Source: Alteribacillus bidgolensis
GTDB lineage: Bacteria > Bacillota > Bacilli > Bacillales > Marinococcaceae
Assembly (NCBI RefSeq): GCF_002886255.1
Contig: NZ_KZ614149.1
Coordinates: forward strand, 2,976,001-3,040,000
Length of the DNA: 64,000 nt
Direction: 5' to 3'
In this document: piece by piece, positions 52,267-60,689 of the stretch
Layout: each line of letters starts with the position of its first letter
Position numbering within the stretch: the first letter of the stretch is position 1
Translations under genes and position numbers: made by a program
The notes under the pieces: generated by a model
What the model was told of the DNA's origin: nothing
Databases searched by the model: none
Seen by the model: the letters and a program-made list of their open reading frames with translations, nothing else

Positions 52267-52630
52267 TCATATATATGGAACATTATTATCTTCTTCACTA
52301 TCCTCTTCATCTCTAGGATGAATATCGCATTGGGTTCTTCTTTCCTCATAACTTATGATTCCATTCAATGGGCATAACTCTTCGCCGTAAAGTTGCAATT
52401 GTTGAATAAATAAAAGTTCGGAGTGTTCCACGTCTTCCATATGTATGTATGTGTGATACATTCGATCAAATTGTAACATGTTTACATGACATACTTGCTT
52501 CTCCGTTTCTTCTACAACCCCTTTCATAGACAAAACGCCTACAGAAGTTAGGATAGTAAAAATAGTACTAATATAATATCTCAATGAGCGTGAAACCACG
52601 GTTGTAGCAATGTTTGGTGAAATGGGACAT
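52267..52630 (-). pseudogene. Type IV pilin-like (prepilin) protein, frameshifted
   Basis: From ATG 52630 the reading frame gives MSHFTKHCYNRGFTLIEIL, with the prepilin cleavage/methylation motif GFTLIE. An extra base in ATATTATATT shifts the frame; the downstream frame continues ISTIFTILTSVGVLSMKGVV, completing a hydrophobic pilin helix, then a ~90-residue soluble domain ending EEDSEEDNNVPYI. With one base removed it is a single ~120-residue pseudopilin. It resembles ComG pseudopilins in design only. GGAG lies upstream. It is out of place between EPS genes. Confidence 0.65.
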
Positions 52631-52667
52631 GGATAGTAACTCCGATCTTTGGTGTATGGTTTTAAAC

Positions 52668-52731
52668 AAAAAAACACCCCCTAAAGCAGCGTTGTTTTGA
52701 GATAATTTTTTCAATCACTGCTTTAAGGGTT
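52668..52731 (-). terminator. Strong terminator downstream of epsC
   Basis: On the minus strand AACCCTTAAAGCAG pairs with CTGCTTTAGGGGGT (one bulge), followed by T7. It lies between epsC and the remaining EPS genes, so read-through would be needed for a single transcript. Confidence 0.8.
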
Positions 52732-52804
52732 ATTATGATGTTTTCCTCTAGAAGCTCTTTCTTTGTTCGGATCCTAACAATATATTGAATGGTTGGTTAT
52801 CTAG

Positions 52805-52905
52805 GATGGGAAGCATTTCTTTTGGCTGTGCCTTGGTTGCAGGTAGGGCGGGTTCTCAAGCCAACTGCGGGATAATAGCCTGCTTACTTTCATCGCCTTT
52901 TCCCC
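52805..52905. other. GC-rich, self-complementary element of unknown identity
   Basis: This 100-bp patch between epsC and its terminator is much more GC-rich than its surroundings and has several short complementary arms (GCAGG/CCTGC, GGCTTG..CAAGCC, GGCTGTGCC). It looks like a structured RNA or an old insertion; the plus strand also encodes a short FGCALVAGRAGSQ-like peptide that I regard as incidental. Confidence 0.35.
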
Positions 52906-52912
52906 CAACATT

Positions 52913-54730
52913 TTAACTCATTTTGGTTAGTGTATAGTCTTCCGTTTTAAAATTCGCTATGTTTATTAAAGTATCTCGTAATTCTGTCGATGTAAGGACA
53001 GGATAGTTATTTAGTACACCACTGTAGAATTGTTCATGAACTTCCGGTGTCTTCCCGATGTGAATCTTTGGATAGATTTGTTCGGGATAGACTTCGTCGT
53101 CTTTTAAGAGCTCTTCAAACATTTTTTCTCCTGGACGCATGCCGGTATATTTGATTCCTATTTCGTCTTCACTGTAACCTGACAGTTTAATCAGATTCTT
53201 GGCCAGAACAACGATTTTGACTGGCTCTCCCATATCAAGTAAGAAGATTTCACCGCCTCTAGCAAGTGCGCCGGCTTGGATGACAAGTCGTGATGCTTCT
53301 GGAATCGTCATAAAGTAACGTGTCATCTCCGGATGGGTAACAGTAACCGGACCGCCTTTTTGAATTTGTTTTTTGAACAATGGAATCACACTGCCGCGAC
53401 TGCCGAGTACATTACCAAAACGAACAGAGACGAATCTAGTAGGACTTGTTTTGTCCATGTGCTGAACGACCATTTCCGCAATCCGTTTGGTCGCACCCAT
53501 GACACTTGTTGGATTAACTGCTTTGTCACTTGATATCATCACAAAGGTGCTTGTCCCATTTTCGTCTGCGGCTTCAGCGACATTTTTTGTGCCAATGACA
53601 TTGTTTTTTACCGCTTCTTCTGGATTTCGTTCCATAAGAGGTACGTGTTTGTGTGCAGCTGCATGGAAGACTACATCCGGCCGTTCCCGTTCAAAAACCA
53701 GTTCCATTTTCTCTTTATCTTTAATATCGGAAATTTCCGTGACTAGTTCGGTTATAATGTTACATTGCTTTAGTTCCATTTCAATATCATAGATACTGTT
53801 TTCCCCATGCCCAAGCAAAATGAGTCTAGCTGGGTTGAACTTTGTTATTTGCCGGCATATTTCTGAACCTATCGAGCCGCCGGCACCCGTAACCAGTACG
53901 GTTTTCCCGGTAATAGATTCAGAAATTCCATCAATATCGAGTTCCACCGGTTCACGTCCGAGCAAGTCTTCTACTTGCACATCACGAAATTGGTTAACCG
54001 AGACTTTTCCACTTAGCAAGTCTTCCATTAATGGAAGGATTTGTGTTTTTATGTTCGTTTTTAGGCATTCTTCGTATATTCTTTGAACATCTTGCTTTTG
54101 TAATGATGGAATAGCAATCACTATATGTTCAATTTCTGCATTCTCAACAACTTGTTGTATGTCTTTTATTTGTCCGGCTACTGGTACACCCATTATTTCA
54201 AGGTGCTGTTTGGTCATATCGTCATCGACATAAGCTACGGGAAGCAGTTCACTTTCGTTGCTTTGCTGCATTTGCCTCGCTACCATTGTCCCTGCATTTC
54301 CCGCTCCCACAATTAATGTCCGCTTTTTGTTTTTGCTCGGTTTTATGTACGTATCTCTATAGATTCTCCAAGCGAACCGTGATCCTCCGATCAATAGAAT
54401 GTGAAGCATCCATGTGATCGTAAGCGTCCGTATATGCAAAGCATCGAACACAACTATTTGCATAGCAGCCGTTGTAATAATAGATAATGTAATAGCTTTA
54501 AAAATACTTTTTAACTCATTTATGCTGGCGTATTGCCACACACGTTTGTACAGATTAAAGATGTAAGCAAATAGATGATGCGAAACGACTAAAGTAAAAG
54601 AACTTGCAAAAATAATAGCAGAGCCAACATAATCTGTATTGTAAATAAGAAACCCACCAATGAATACCGCAATCATCACAATAAATGAATCAATCCCCAT
54701 TAACGCCAATAAGCGTTTACCATATGTCAT
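52913..54730 (-). CDS. epsC: UDP-N-acetylhexosamine 4,6-dehydratase, membrane-bound (EpsC/CapD/PglF-like)
   Basis: 605 residues: four N-terminal membrane helices, a first Rossmann domain (LIVGAGNAGTMVARQM) and a catalytic SDR domain (LVTGAGGSIGSEICRQ; SSDKAVNPTSVMGATKR). The usual YxxxK is MxxxK (VMGATK), as in inverting/retaining dehydratases of the FlaA1/PglF group. NAAHKHVPLME-like (AAAHKHVPLME) and RFGNVLGSRGSVIP are typical. Product: UDP-4-keto-6-deoxy sugar for EpsN. GGGGGAGAG precedes ATG 54730. The EAR-like RNA lies immediately upstream, as in Bacillus. Confidence 0.93.
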   Translation of the reverse strand: MTYGKRLLALMGIDSFIVMIAVFIGGFLIYNTDYVGSAIIFASSFTLVVSHHLFAYIFNLYKRVWQYASINELKSIFKAITLSIITTAAMQIVVFDALHIRTLTITWMLHILLIGGSRFAWRIYRDTYIKPSKNKKRTLIVGAGNAGTMVARQMQQSNESELLPVAYVDDDMTKQHLEIMGVPVAGQIKDIQQVVENAEIEHIVIAIPSLQKQDVQRIYEECLKTNIKTQILPLMEDLLSGKVSVNQFRDVQVEDLLGREPVELDIDGISESITGKTVLVTGAGGSIGSEICRQITKFNPARLILLGHGENSIYDIEMELKQCNIITELVTEISDIKDKEKMELVFERERPDVVFHAAAHKHVPLMERNPEEAVKNNVIGTKNVAEAADENGTSTFVMISSDKAVNPTSVMGATKRIAEMVVQHMDKTSPTRFVSVRFGNVLGSRGSVIPLFKKQIQKGGPVTVTHPEMTRYFMTIPEASRLVIQAGALARGGEIFLLDMGEPVKIVVLAKNLIKLSGYSEDEIGIKYTGMRPGEKMFEELLKDDEVYPEQIYPKIHIGKTPEVHEQFYSGVLNNYPVLTSTELRDTLINIANFKTEDYTLTKMS

Positions 54731-54830
54731 GGCTCTCCCCCTTTTTTCTACTGCAAAAGAACATGTATTCTGTCTTCAGAAAATGCTCTCTCTTCATTCT
54801 CTCAAGACAAAATGCATTTTTTATAACATA

Positions 54831-54859
54831 AAAAATCTGAGGCATTAAACCTCTCCTCA
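54831..54859 (-). terminator. Weak terminator-like hairpin at the end of the EAR element
   Basis: Minus strand TGAGG (54855-54859) can pair with CCTCA (54838-54842), then a T5 run (54831-54835). A shorter alternative pairs GAGG/CCTC inside it. It may be an EAR-controlled terminator. Confidence 0.4.
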
Positions 54860-54975
54860 CACCGCACTACTGGCGACGGGCGCCTAAGGAGTGCATTTGA
54901 CCCCCACAGCACGGCCGAGTGTTCGTCGTGATAAAGGTTCTACGAACAATTACCTTAGCTAAAACTACCCATAAG
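54850..54975 (-). ncRNA. EAR-like (eps-associated) RNA element upstream of epsC
   Basis: A GC-rich, structured, non-coding stretch between the phosphatase gene and epsC, the same place as the EAR antitermination element (Rfam epsC motif) of Bacillus. Read on the minus strand: CTAAGG (54953-54958) can pair with CCTTAG (54883-54888), a 6-bp pseudoknot; GTTCGT pairs with ACGAAC; GCACT..AGTGC encloses GGCG..CGCC. EAR RNA travels with RNA polymerase and lets it pass terminators further down the eps operon. Match to the family is by position and fold; I could not run a covariance search. Confidence 0.65.
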
Positions 54976-55119
54976 TCGAAATGGAATATTCACATCTAGT
55001 CATTTAGTCATTCTACGTTAGAAATAGGATTCCAACAATATGTCTAAAGAATGAAAAAAATGTCAATTTTGTATATCAATAGTTTCGTCCTGGCACTTAT
55101 TTCATAATTTACTTTTATA

Positions 55120-55884
55120 TTAAAACATTCCTAGAAACTTCTTCTTTTTGATGCGCTCTGGCGGGTCTATGATTACGTTTTGATTCGTGATGATTCTTTC
55201 TGCATTTTCTTTTAATATATATAAATAGTCGAATCCTAGCTTTTTTTCAATACGATGGTAAGCGAAAGCGAGGTCAAAGGTACGCTTGTCTGTATTGTGG
55301 GCGTCTGAAGATATGATATGAGCCATGTTGTGAGTGACTAATTGCTCGGCAAATTGCCGTGTTTTTTTATTCATTCGGTTAGTAAAGCAATGGGCTGTTA
55401 CCTGGGTTAATGCACCGTTTTTCACAAGTTGATAGAGTTCTTCTGGTTTTTCTTTAAATGTTTGGTTTCTTTCCGGATGAACAATAACAGGTACATATCC
55501 GTTGATCTGCATGTCGTAAAATAACTGTGAGGTGTATCGCGGTACTTGCACCGATGATAATTCGACCAGCACATAGCGGCTGTCATTCACAGAAATGGCC
55601 GTTCCTTGATTTAAATCGTCTAGTAATTCACCATACATCCGGATCTCTTGTCCTGATAGAACGGTGAGATCCACGTTATTGTCTTTCAACACTTGATTGA
55701 AATAATGAACAAGAGCTCGTATATCCTCTCCATTGTTTGTAAATGCTCCATTTTGATGATGCGGGGTTGCTACCATGGTATGAATCCCTTCTGCTTCTGC
55801 TTGTTTCGCCAAAGCAATGCTGTCCTCCATTGTCTTAGGACCATCATCTATTCCAGGTAAAATATGAGTATGAATGTCTATCAT
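55120..55884 (-). CDS. Tyrosine-protein phosphatase of the PHP type (CpsB/YwqE-like)
   Basis: 254 residues. PHP metal-binding motifs: DIHTHILPGIDDGP at the N-terminus, VATPHHQNG, VIVHPERN and ISSDAHNTDKR. It is a manganese-dependent phosphotyrosine phosphatase that dephosphorylates the CpsD/EpsB-type kinase and so sets polysaccharide chain length or output. ATG 55884 has AAAGGAG 8 nt upstream; the ATG at 55890 is too close. It follows the LCP gene and a terminator-like hairpin. Confidence 0.92.
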   Translation of the reverse strand: MIDIHTHILPGIDDGPKTMEDSIALAKQAEAEGIHTMVATPHHQNGAFTNNGEDIRALVHYFNQVLKDNNVDLTVLSGQEIRMYGELLDDLNQGTAISVNDSRYVLVELSSVQVPRYTSQLFYDMQINGYVPVIVHPERNQTFKEKPEELYQLVKNGALTQVTAHCFTNRMNKKTRQFAEQLVTHNMAHIISSDAHNTDKRTFDLAFAYHRIEKKLGFDYLYILKENAERIITNQNVIIDPPERIKKKKFLGMF

Positions 55885-55985
55885 CGACATATCTCCTTTA
55901 TGATTAACTACCTAATAGTACTTAACTTATTCTATCATATTTCCAATTATTTAGGAGATCAATGGAAGTGTTTTGAAAATAAATA

Positions 55986-56014
55986 AGCGCTGTTGCTTAA
56001 AAAGCAATACAGCG
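55986..56014 (-). terminator. Terminator-like hairpin between the LCP and phosphatase genes
   Basis: GCGCTG-TTGC pairs with GCAAT-CAGCGC with small bulges and a T-rich 3' side on the minus strand, 11 nt past the LCP stop. Confidence 0.6.
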
Positions 56015-56024
56015 CCTTGGTTCT

Positions 56025-56945
56025 TTACGACTGAAACTCTTCGATCATTTTATTTACTTTTTCAATTTCTTCATCTGACACAATGAGATAATATATGTCA
56101 TCTATCCTTTGCCCTTGTCCGGTCATTTGGTAGGATTCTATATTACTTCGAGCACTACGGTAATTCATCGCTAGATTTCGCATATTTTCAAAGGACATAT
56201 TCGTGCTAACGTTATTTCCCAGCACATGAAGAATGTCTTGATATTTATTTACCCCGGATATACTAGCTCCCTTTTCAATCACTCCCTGGATCACCTGGCG
56301 CTGCCGTTGATTGCGCCCCGCGTCTCCATCAGGATCTTCTTTTCTCATCCGTACAAAACTTAAAGCTTCTTCTCCATTTAACTGAATCTTACCTTCTTTA
56401 AATAGGTTACCATTATGCTGAAAAGCACGGTCATTTTCCACTTCAATGCCGCCAACCGAATCGACCAACTGTGCCAATCCTTCCATATTCATGCGCACGT
56501 AGTAATCCAAATCAATGTCGAGGAATTTTTCAACCGTATCAACAGCCATCTCCGTACCACCGAAGGCATACGCATGATTGATTTTATCATCCATTCCTTC
56601 GCCTTCAATTGTCGTTCTTGTGTCTCTTGGAATGCTGATCATTTGCATGCGGTCGTTATTTGGATCAAGCGTCATAACGATCATCGTATCCGACCGTCCG
56701 CTGTCTCCTTGTCGTTCATCAATTCCCAGTAACAGCACATTTAACGTCTCTCGTTCTTTCACTTTTCGTTGTGTATGTTCTATATCAATGGTACTCACTG
56801 GGTCATGCATTTTTGTATCGACGGTCTGTTTAACGTCATTGTACACATAATACCCGTACGCTCCGCCTCCGATAAGTAAGAGTCCAACAAGAATAAGCAC
56901 AACTTTAAGGATTCGACGCTTTTTTCTGTCCTTTTTTCTTCTCAT
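56025..56945 (-). CDS. LCP-family (LytR-CpsA-Psr) cell-wall polymer transferase
   Basis: 306 residues: a very basic N-terminus (RRKKDRKKRR), one membrane helix (VVLILVGLLLIGGGAYGYYVY) and the extracellular LCP domain. Catalytic and lipid-binding residues: LLLGIDER with Asp, SDTMIVMTLDP, Arg in SIPRDTRTTIEG, and KINHAYAFGG, then RMRKEDPDGDAGRNQRQRQ. LCP proteins attach lipid-linked glycopolymers to peptidoglycan, here probably the polysaccharide made by this operon. The start is ATG 56945 with AAAGGG upstream; the ATG at 56969 lacks a site. Confidence 0.9.
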   Translation of the reverse strand: MRRKKDRKKRRILKVVLILVGLLLIGGGAYGYYVYNDVKQTVDTKMHDPVSTIDIEHTQRKVKERETLNVLLLGIDERQGDSGRSDTMIVMTLDPNNDRMQMISIPRDTRTTIEGEGMDDKINHAYAFGGTEMAVDTVEKFLDIDLDYYVRMNMEGLAQLVDSVGGIEVENDRAFQHNGNLFKEGKIQLNGEEALSFVRMRKEDPDGDAGRNQRQRQVIQGVIEKGASISGVNKYQDILHVLGNNVSTNMSFENMRNLAMNYRSARSNIESYQMTGQGQRIDDIYYLIVSDEEIEKVNKMIEEFQS

Positions 56946-56980
56946 TTTCTCCAACCCTTTACCTTTCATTAATGTATAAC

Positions 56981-57006
56981 AAGCAGACCCAGGTCCAGGT
57001 CTGCTT
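56981..57006 (-). other. Intercistronic hairpin between the kinase and LCP genes
   Basis: AAGCAGACC (56981-56989) pairs with GGTCTGCTT (56998-57006), overlapping the kinase stop codon. No T tract; likely an mRNA processing or stability element. Confidence 0.5.
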
Positions 57007-57707
57007 TATTTGTTACCGTAATAATAATAGTAATTGCTATCTTTTGTACTTTGGTCATTTAGCACAGCACCTAAAATATTGGCATGCGATTGTTTAAGTA
57101 AATCACGTGCTTTCTTTGCAGCTTCCGACTCGGTTTGCTTGCTTCGAATGACAAGCAGGACTCCGTCCACATCGTTTGAGAGGATTTGTGTGTCCGTAAC
57201 TGCCAACACGGGTGGAGTATCGAAAATAATAAGATCAAAATGTTGGTTTGCTTCTGTCATCATTTTTTTCATTTGTTTGGAACTTAGTAATTCTGAAGGA
57301 TTCGGTGGGACTGGTCCACTTGATAATAAATAAAGGTTATCAATTCCGCTGTTTTGAACAACGTTTGTTAACGATAAATCATTGACCAAATAGCTGCTCA
57401 ATCCGGTTGTATTGGCAACTTGAAACGTATAATGAATGGTCGGCTTTCTTAAGTCCGCATCGACGAGCAGCACCTTTTTCCCTTGCTGTGCAAAAACCGC
57501 CGCGACATTTGCTGCGGTAAGCGATTTTCCCTCAAATGGGCCGGGAGATGTAATAAGCAGCGATTCCAATTCTTTATCTACCGAGGCAAATTGCAGATTT
57601 GTTCGTAACGTCCGGTATTGTTCAGCGATTGGTGATTTGGGATTTTCATGCGTAATAACCGCTCTTTTTTTCAACGTATCTTTCTTCTTTTTAAATTTAA
57701 GACCCAA
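57006..57707 (-). CDS. BY-kinase, tyrosine autokinase (CpsD/EpsB-like)
   Basis: 233 residues. Walker A' TSPGPFEGKSLTAANVA (Phe for the usual Gly/Ser), Walker A'' VLLVDADLRKPTIH, Walker B IIFDTPPV and a C-terminal tyrosine cluster SNYYYYYGNK, the autophosphorylation site. It works with the membrane modulator encoded just upstream and is reversed by the PHP phosphatase. The TTG start at 57707 has GGAGG 7 nt upstream and overlaps the modulator stop by 11 nt, so the pair is translationally coupled. Confidence 0.93.
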   Translation of the reverse strand: MGLKFKKKKDTLKKRAVITHENPKSPIAEQYRTLRTNLQFASVDKELESLLITSPGPFEGKSLTAANVAAVFAQQGKKVLLVDADLRKPTIHYTFQVANTTGLSSYLVNDLSLTNVVQNSGIDNLYLLSSGPVPPNPSELLSSKQMKKMMTEANQHFDLIIFDTPPVLAVTDTQILSNDVDGVLLVIRSKQTESEAAKKARDLLKQSHANILGAVLNDQSTKDSNYYYYYGNK

Positions 57708-58452
57708 CCGACTTCCTCCTTACCTCAGAAACTTGGGCTTTCGGTACTCGTCCCCGTGCCGGCACATCACTTTCTTTAATGGTAGATATACTTCCCATCA
57801 CAGGAAGACCGAGGGAGTGTTCAATATCGTCTTCGGTTTTTATCGTATTATCTAAAAATTCAAGCAAGAACGCGAGACCTACCCCTGCCATTAAACCAAC
57901 GACAAACGCAATGGCTATATTCAAAGCAGGCTGCGGACTTACCGGTGACACATCAGCAGCCACAGCAGCAGGCGACAAAATGTTAACATTGTCGACATTC
58001 ATTAATGACGGAATTTCCGCTTGAAAGGTCTCCACTGTAGCATTTGCCATATCCGCTGCCACATGTGGATTTTCATCAGTCACCGTTACCGTCACCACTT
58101 GAGAATTCTCTTCATTCGAAACTTGAATTTTTTTAGCCAGCTTTTCCGGCGTCAAATTAAATCCATGCTCTTCAATCACCTCACTTAAGATCGCCGGACT
58201 CTTAATAATCACGTTATATGTATTAATAAGTTCCACATTCGTCTGTATATCATTTCCTTCATAGATACCATTCGGCTCTTGCGTATCTGATTGATTGACA
58301 ATGAACTGACTAGAAGATTCATAGGTTGGAGTTAATAGAAAAAATGTAACCATCGCACTAACGAAAACTGCTCCTATCGTAATAGAAATAATAAGCAGCA
58401 TCCGCTTTTTCAGCACGTCCAAAATCTCTTTAAGTGAAATCGTCTCTTCCAT
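57697..58452 (-). CDS. Polysaccharide chain-length / BY-kinase modulator (Wzz family, EpsA/CapA-like)
   Basis: 251 residues. Two membrane helices (IISITIGAVFVSAMVTFFLLT near 20-40 and NIAIAFVVGLMAGVGLAFLLEFLD near 180) flank an extracellular domain, with a proline-rich PVSPQPALN segment before the second helix and a cytoplasmic tail that activates the kinase. It heads the EPS operon. ATG 58452 has GGGAGG 5 nt upstream; longer in-frame starts up to 58536 run through the promoter. Confidence 0.92.
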   Translation of the reverse strand: MEETISLKEILDVLKKRMLLIISITIGAVFVSAMVTFFLLTPTYESSSQFIVNQSDTQEPNGIYEGNDIQTNVELINTYNVIIKSPAILSEVIEEHGFNLTPEKLAKKIQVSNEENSQVVTVTVTDENPHVAADMANATVETFQAEIPSLMNVDNVNILSPAAVAADVSPVSPQPALNIAIAFVVGLMAGVGLAFLLEFLDNTIKTEDDIEHSLGLPVMGSISTIKESDVPARGRVPKAQVSEVRRKSVGS

Positions 58453-58492
58453 GGGTGCCTCCCGCATCTCTTTAATCACAAAGTTAGTCCTA

Positions 58493-58501
58493 ATTATAAC
58501 A
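58493..58501 (-). promoter_or_regulatory. Extended -10 promoter of the EPS operon
   Basis: On the minus strand TGTTATAAT: a perfect TATAAT with the TGn extension, 41-50 bp upstream of the first gene's start. No good -35, as usual for extended -10 promoters. Further upstream (58502-59090) I recognise no gene. Confidence 0.6.
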
Positions 58502-59103
58502 CATAATTTGACATCAAAAATGCCTGAATGCATCATTGGTTCTATAATCTTGCCGTGTTATAAAAAGGAACTACTCTTTTTGTCGACATTTTCTGCAGAA
58601 GGTTTTAGAAACTTGGTTGAATTTATGACTATGTTACTAGTTGATATAAAAAGCTTGGTTTGTTCTTTCTAAAAGTTGCATATGAAAGATCACTATTAAA
58701 TATATTATTAAACTTTCTTCTTTTTCAAGGATCACAGGAAATATTCATATCGCTGTTTTCTCGCCTGTTTATACAGCCTAGCATACACCTTGGTCACTAA
58801 GGACATCTCGTCTGCTCTCATTTTTACAACCAGACAGCTTTTGTATATGGCATTTAATCTATGTATGATTTGGCAGTATGTTTATTAATAAAAAAGTATG
58901 ATTACACATTTAGGCAATGAATGAATTGTTATTTTTATTCATCATTAAGAAATGAAGTATTCCGTTAAAGGGCCAGATTGTTGAGGAAAGTGTCCACTTA
59001 TTTATTTATAGTGCAATCAGGATTGTTAAGGACTACACTTAAACTAACGAGCAGAATACTTACATTAAAAGGTTAGAAAAAAATAGATACAAAGGAGTAA
59101 GAA

Positions 59104-59421
59104 ATGAACAGATTAAATATTATCACACTGGGTACAAAAGACATTGTAAAGTCACACAAGTTCTTCAAACAATTGGGGTTTGATACTTCAATTAGAGGGG
59201 CAGAATCCAATCCAGATATTATTTTTTTTAGGAATGAAGGCACAAGAATTGCACTCTATCCTTTAGAGAAATTAGCTTTAGATGTTAATGAACATAACCC
59301 TCCTGAGATTGTACGGGGCTTTTCGGGAATAACTCTTGCTTATAATGTGAGTACGGCGGGCGTTTTTTACCACGTATGCAATCTTTTGTACCAGCTTTTG
59401 CGGAGACCTTACCAGTCTTAA
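59104..59421 (+). pseudogene. VOC/glyoxalase-family protein, truncated
   Basis: AAAGGAG and ATG 59104 begin a typical VOC half-domain (MNRLNIITLGTKDIVKSHKF, FKQLGFDTSIRGAESNPDI, FFRNEGTRIALYPLEKLALD, GFSGITLAYNV). After LAYNV the resemblance stops abruptly and the frame ends 25 codons later. The second half, with the conserved GGYSGYFxDPDG region, is missing in all frames, so it was lost by deletion or replaced by unrelated sequence. Confidence 0.7.
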
Positions 59422-59423
59422 AA

Positions 59424-59459
59424 ATGGATGCAGCTTCAGTTAATGAAGAATGCATCCAT
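59424..59459 (-). terminator. Terminator of the homocysteine methyltransferase gene
   Basis: ATGGATGCA (59424-59432) pairs with TGCATCCAT (59451-59459), with CTTCA/TGAAG inside, then TTTTTAAG on the minus strand. Confidence 0.75.
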
Positions 59460-59542
59460 CTTGTTCAAATAAGAAGCGCCCGAGTAAAGCCATATTTATT
59501 ATCGCTTTCCTGCTTACCCTCTTTCAATGATCACCTTATGAC

Positions 59543-60595
59543 TTATGCTTTTTTACTGTAGTTTAGATTATGACCCTTTAGCGTTTTATCTTTCCCGAAT
59601 AAGAAGTGTTTCTCCATATCCGGTGAATATTTGGAATTAATAGTTTCGTATCCTATCGCTTCTGCTACTGCTCTGATCATCGCAGGTGAGGCCCCGCAGC
59701 AAAGACCAATATAATTAATACCAATATCTTTTGCTTCTTTCGCCCATTCCGCTAATTCGTACCGATTGTGATAAAGCGGGTCTAAGGATGTCGGGAACGT
59801 GGTTTCGGTCGGCAAGGAACAACTGCATCCTCCATCGGGCAAGTTGAAGAACGTCGGGTGTTCTTCTGTCGTGCGATATGGAATGGGCAATCCACCGACA
59901 TATCCTTCTACCTCATTTCTAATTCCCTTCAGGTATGGCTGCATCGTATTTGGTCCGCGGAAACAGTTCATCCCAACCACTAACGCACCCTTTTCAGAAA
60001 GAATTTTACAGGATTCTTCAACGGTATAACCATCCCGCAGTATATTTTCGCCCATCAGCCCTAATGTAACGACTGCCGGCAGACCTTGTTTTTGAATTTC
60101 CTCTAGCGCAATAACGGCCTCTTCATGGTAATAAAAAGTTTCCGCATTTATAAAATCGACGCCTTCTTCTTTACACCACGTGGCCATTTCTGCAAATATA
60201 CTTCTTACTTCTTCCGCAGAATCAGCATCTTCCGGATCAAAAATATTCGTATTCGAAATGTTGCCTGCAACTAACGCTTCTTCTGTAGGATGTTCTTTCG
60301 CCACTTCCTTCGCCAAACGAATCGCACTCCGGTTTAACGGCTCATGTAAATGTTCTTTACCTATAATTCTCATTTTTTCACGGTGGGCATTATAGGTGAA
60401 AGCTAAAACCACATCTGAACCGGCATTCATGTAATCTCGATATACTTGCTTTAAAGCCTCCGGGTGCTCCAGCGCTACTTCTGGTACAAACGATCCTGCC
60501 TGTAAATAACCTCTGCGCTCCATTTCAAATAAATATCCTTCGGCTACAACGACTGTGCCTTCGTTTAATCTTTGTTCTAAACTTCTTTTCCCCAC
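59543..60595 (-). CDS. Homocysteine S-methyltransferase family protein (BHMT-like)
   Basis: 350 residues of the zinc-dependent methyltransferase barrel. Zinc ligands: Cys in VVGMNCFRGP and the pair in YIGLCCGASPAMIR. The homocysteine region starts VVVAEGYLFEMERRGYL. The family moves a methyl group from betaine, S-methylmethionine or dimethyl sulfonium compounds to homocysteine. Length and lack of a cobalamin domain fit the BHMT/MmuM branch. Betaine as donor would suit a salt-adapted bacterium, but this is inference. Start GTG 60595 has AAAGGAGAG upstream. Confidence 0.85.
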   Translation of the reverse strand: MGKRSLEQRLNEGTVVVAEGYLFEMERRGYLQAGSFVPEVALEHPEALKQVYRDYMNAGSDVVLAFTYNAHREKMRIIGKEHLHEPLNRSAIRLAKEVAKEHPTEEALVAGNISNTNIFDPEDADSAEEVRSIFAEMATWCKEEGVDFINAETFYYHEEAVIALEEIQKQGLPAVVTLGLMGENILRDGYTVEESCKILSEKGALVVGMNCFRGPNTMQPYLKGIRNEVEGYVGGLPIPYRTTEEHPTFFNLPDGGCSCSLPTETTFPTSLDPLYHNRYELAEWAKEAKDIGINYIGLCCGASPAMIRAVAEAIGYETINSKYSPDMEKHFLFGKDKTLKGHNLNYSKKA

Positions 60596-60689
60596 TGCTA
60601 ACCCTCTCCTTTAGTAATGTAGAGTCAGTGTAGCATTGAATAATGGTATAGCATAACACGTAAATTCTATGCTTTGTCATAGCTTTAAC

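Noticed and set aside
59376..59561. Plus-strand frame continuing after the VOC fragment
   Set aside because: Overlaps the terminator of the convergent gene and has no ribosome site.
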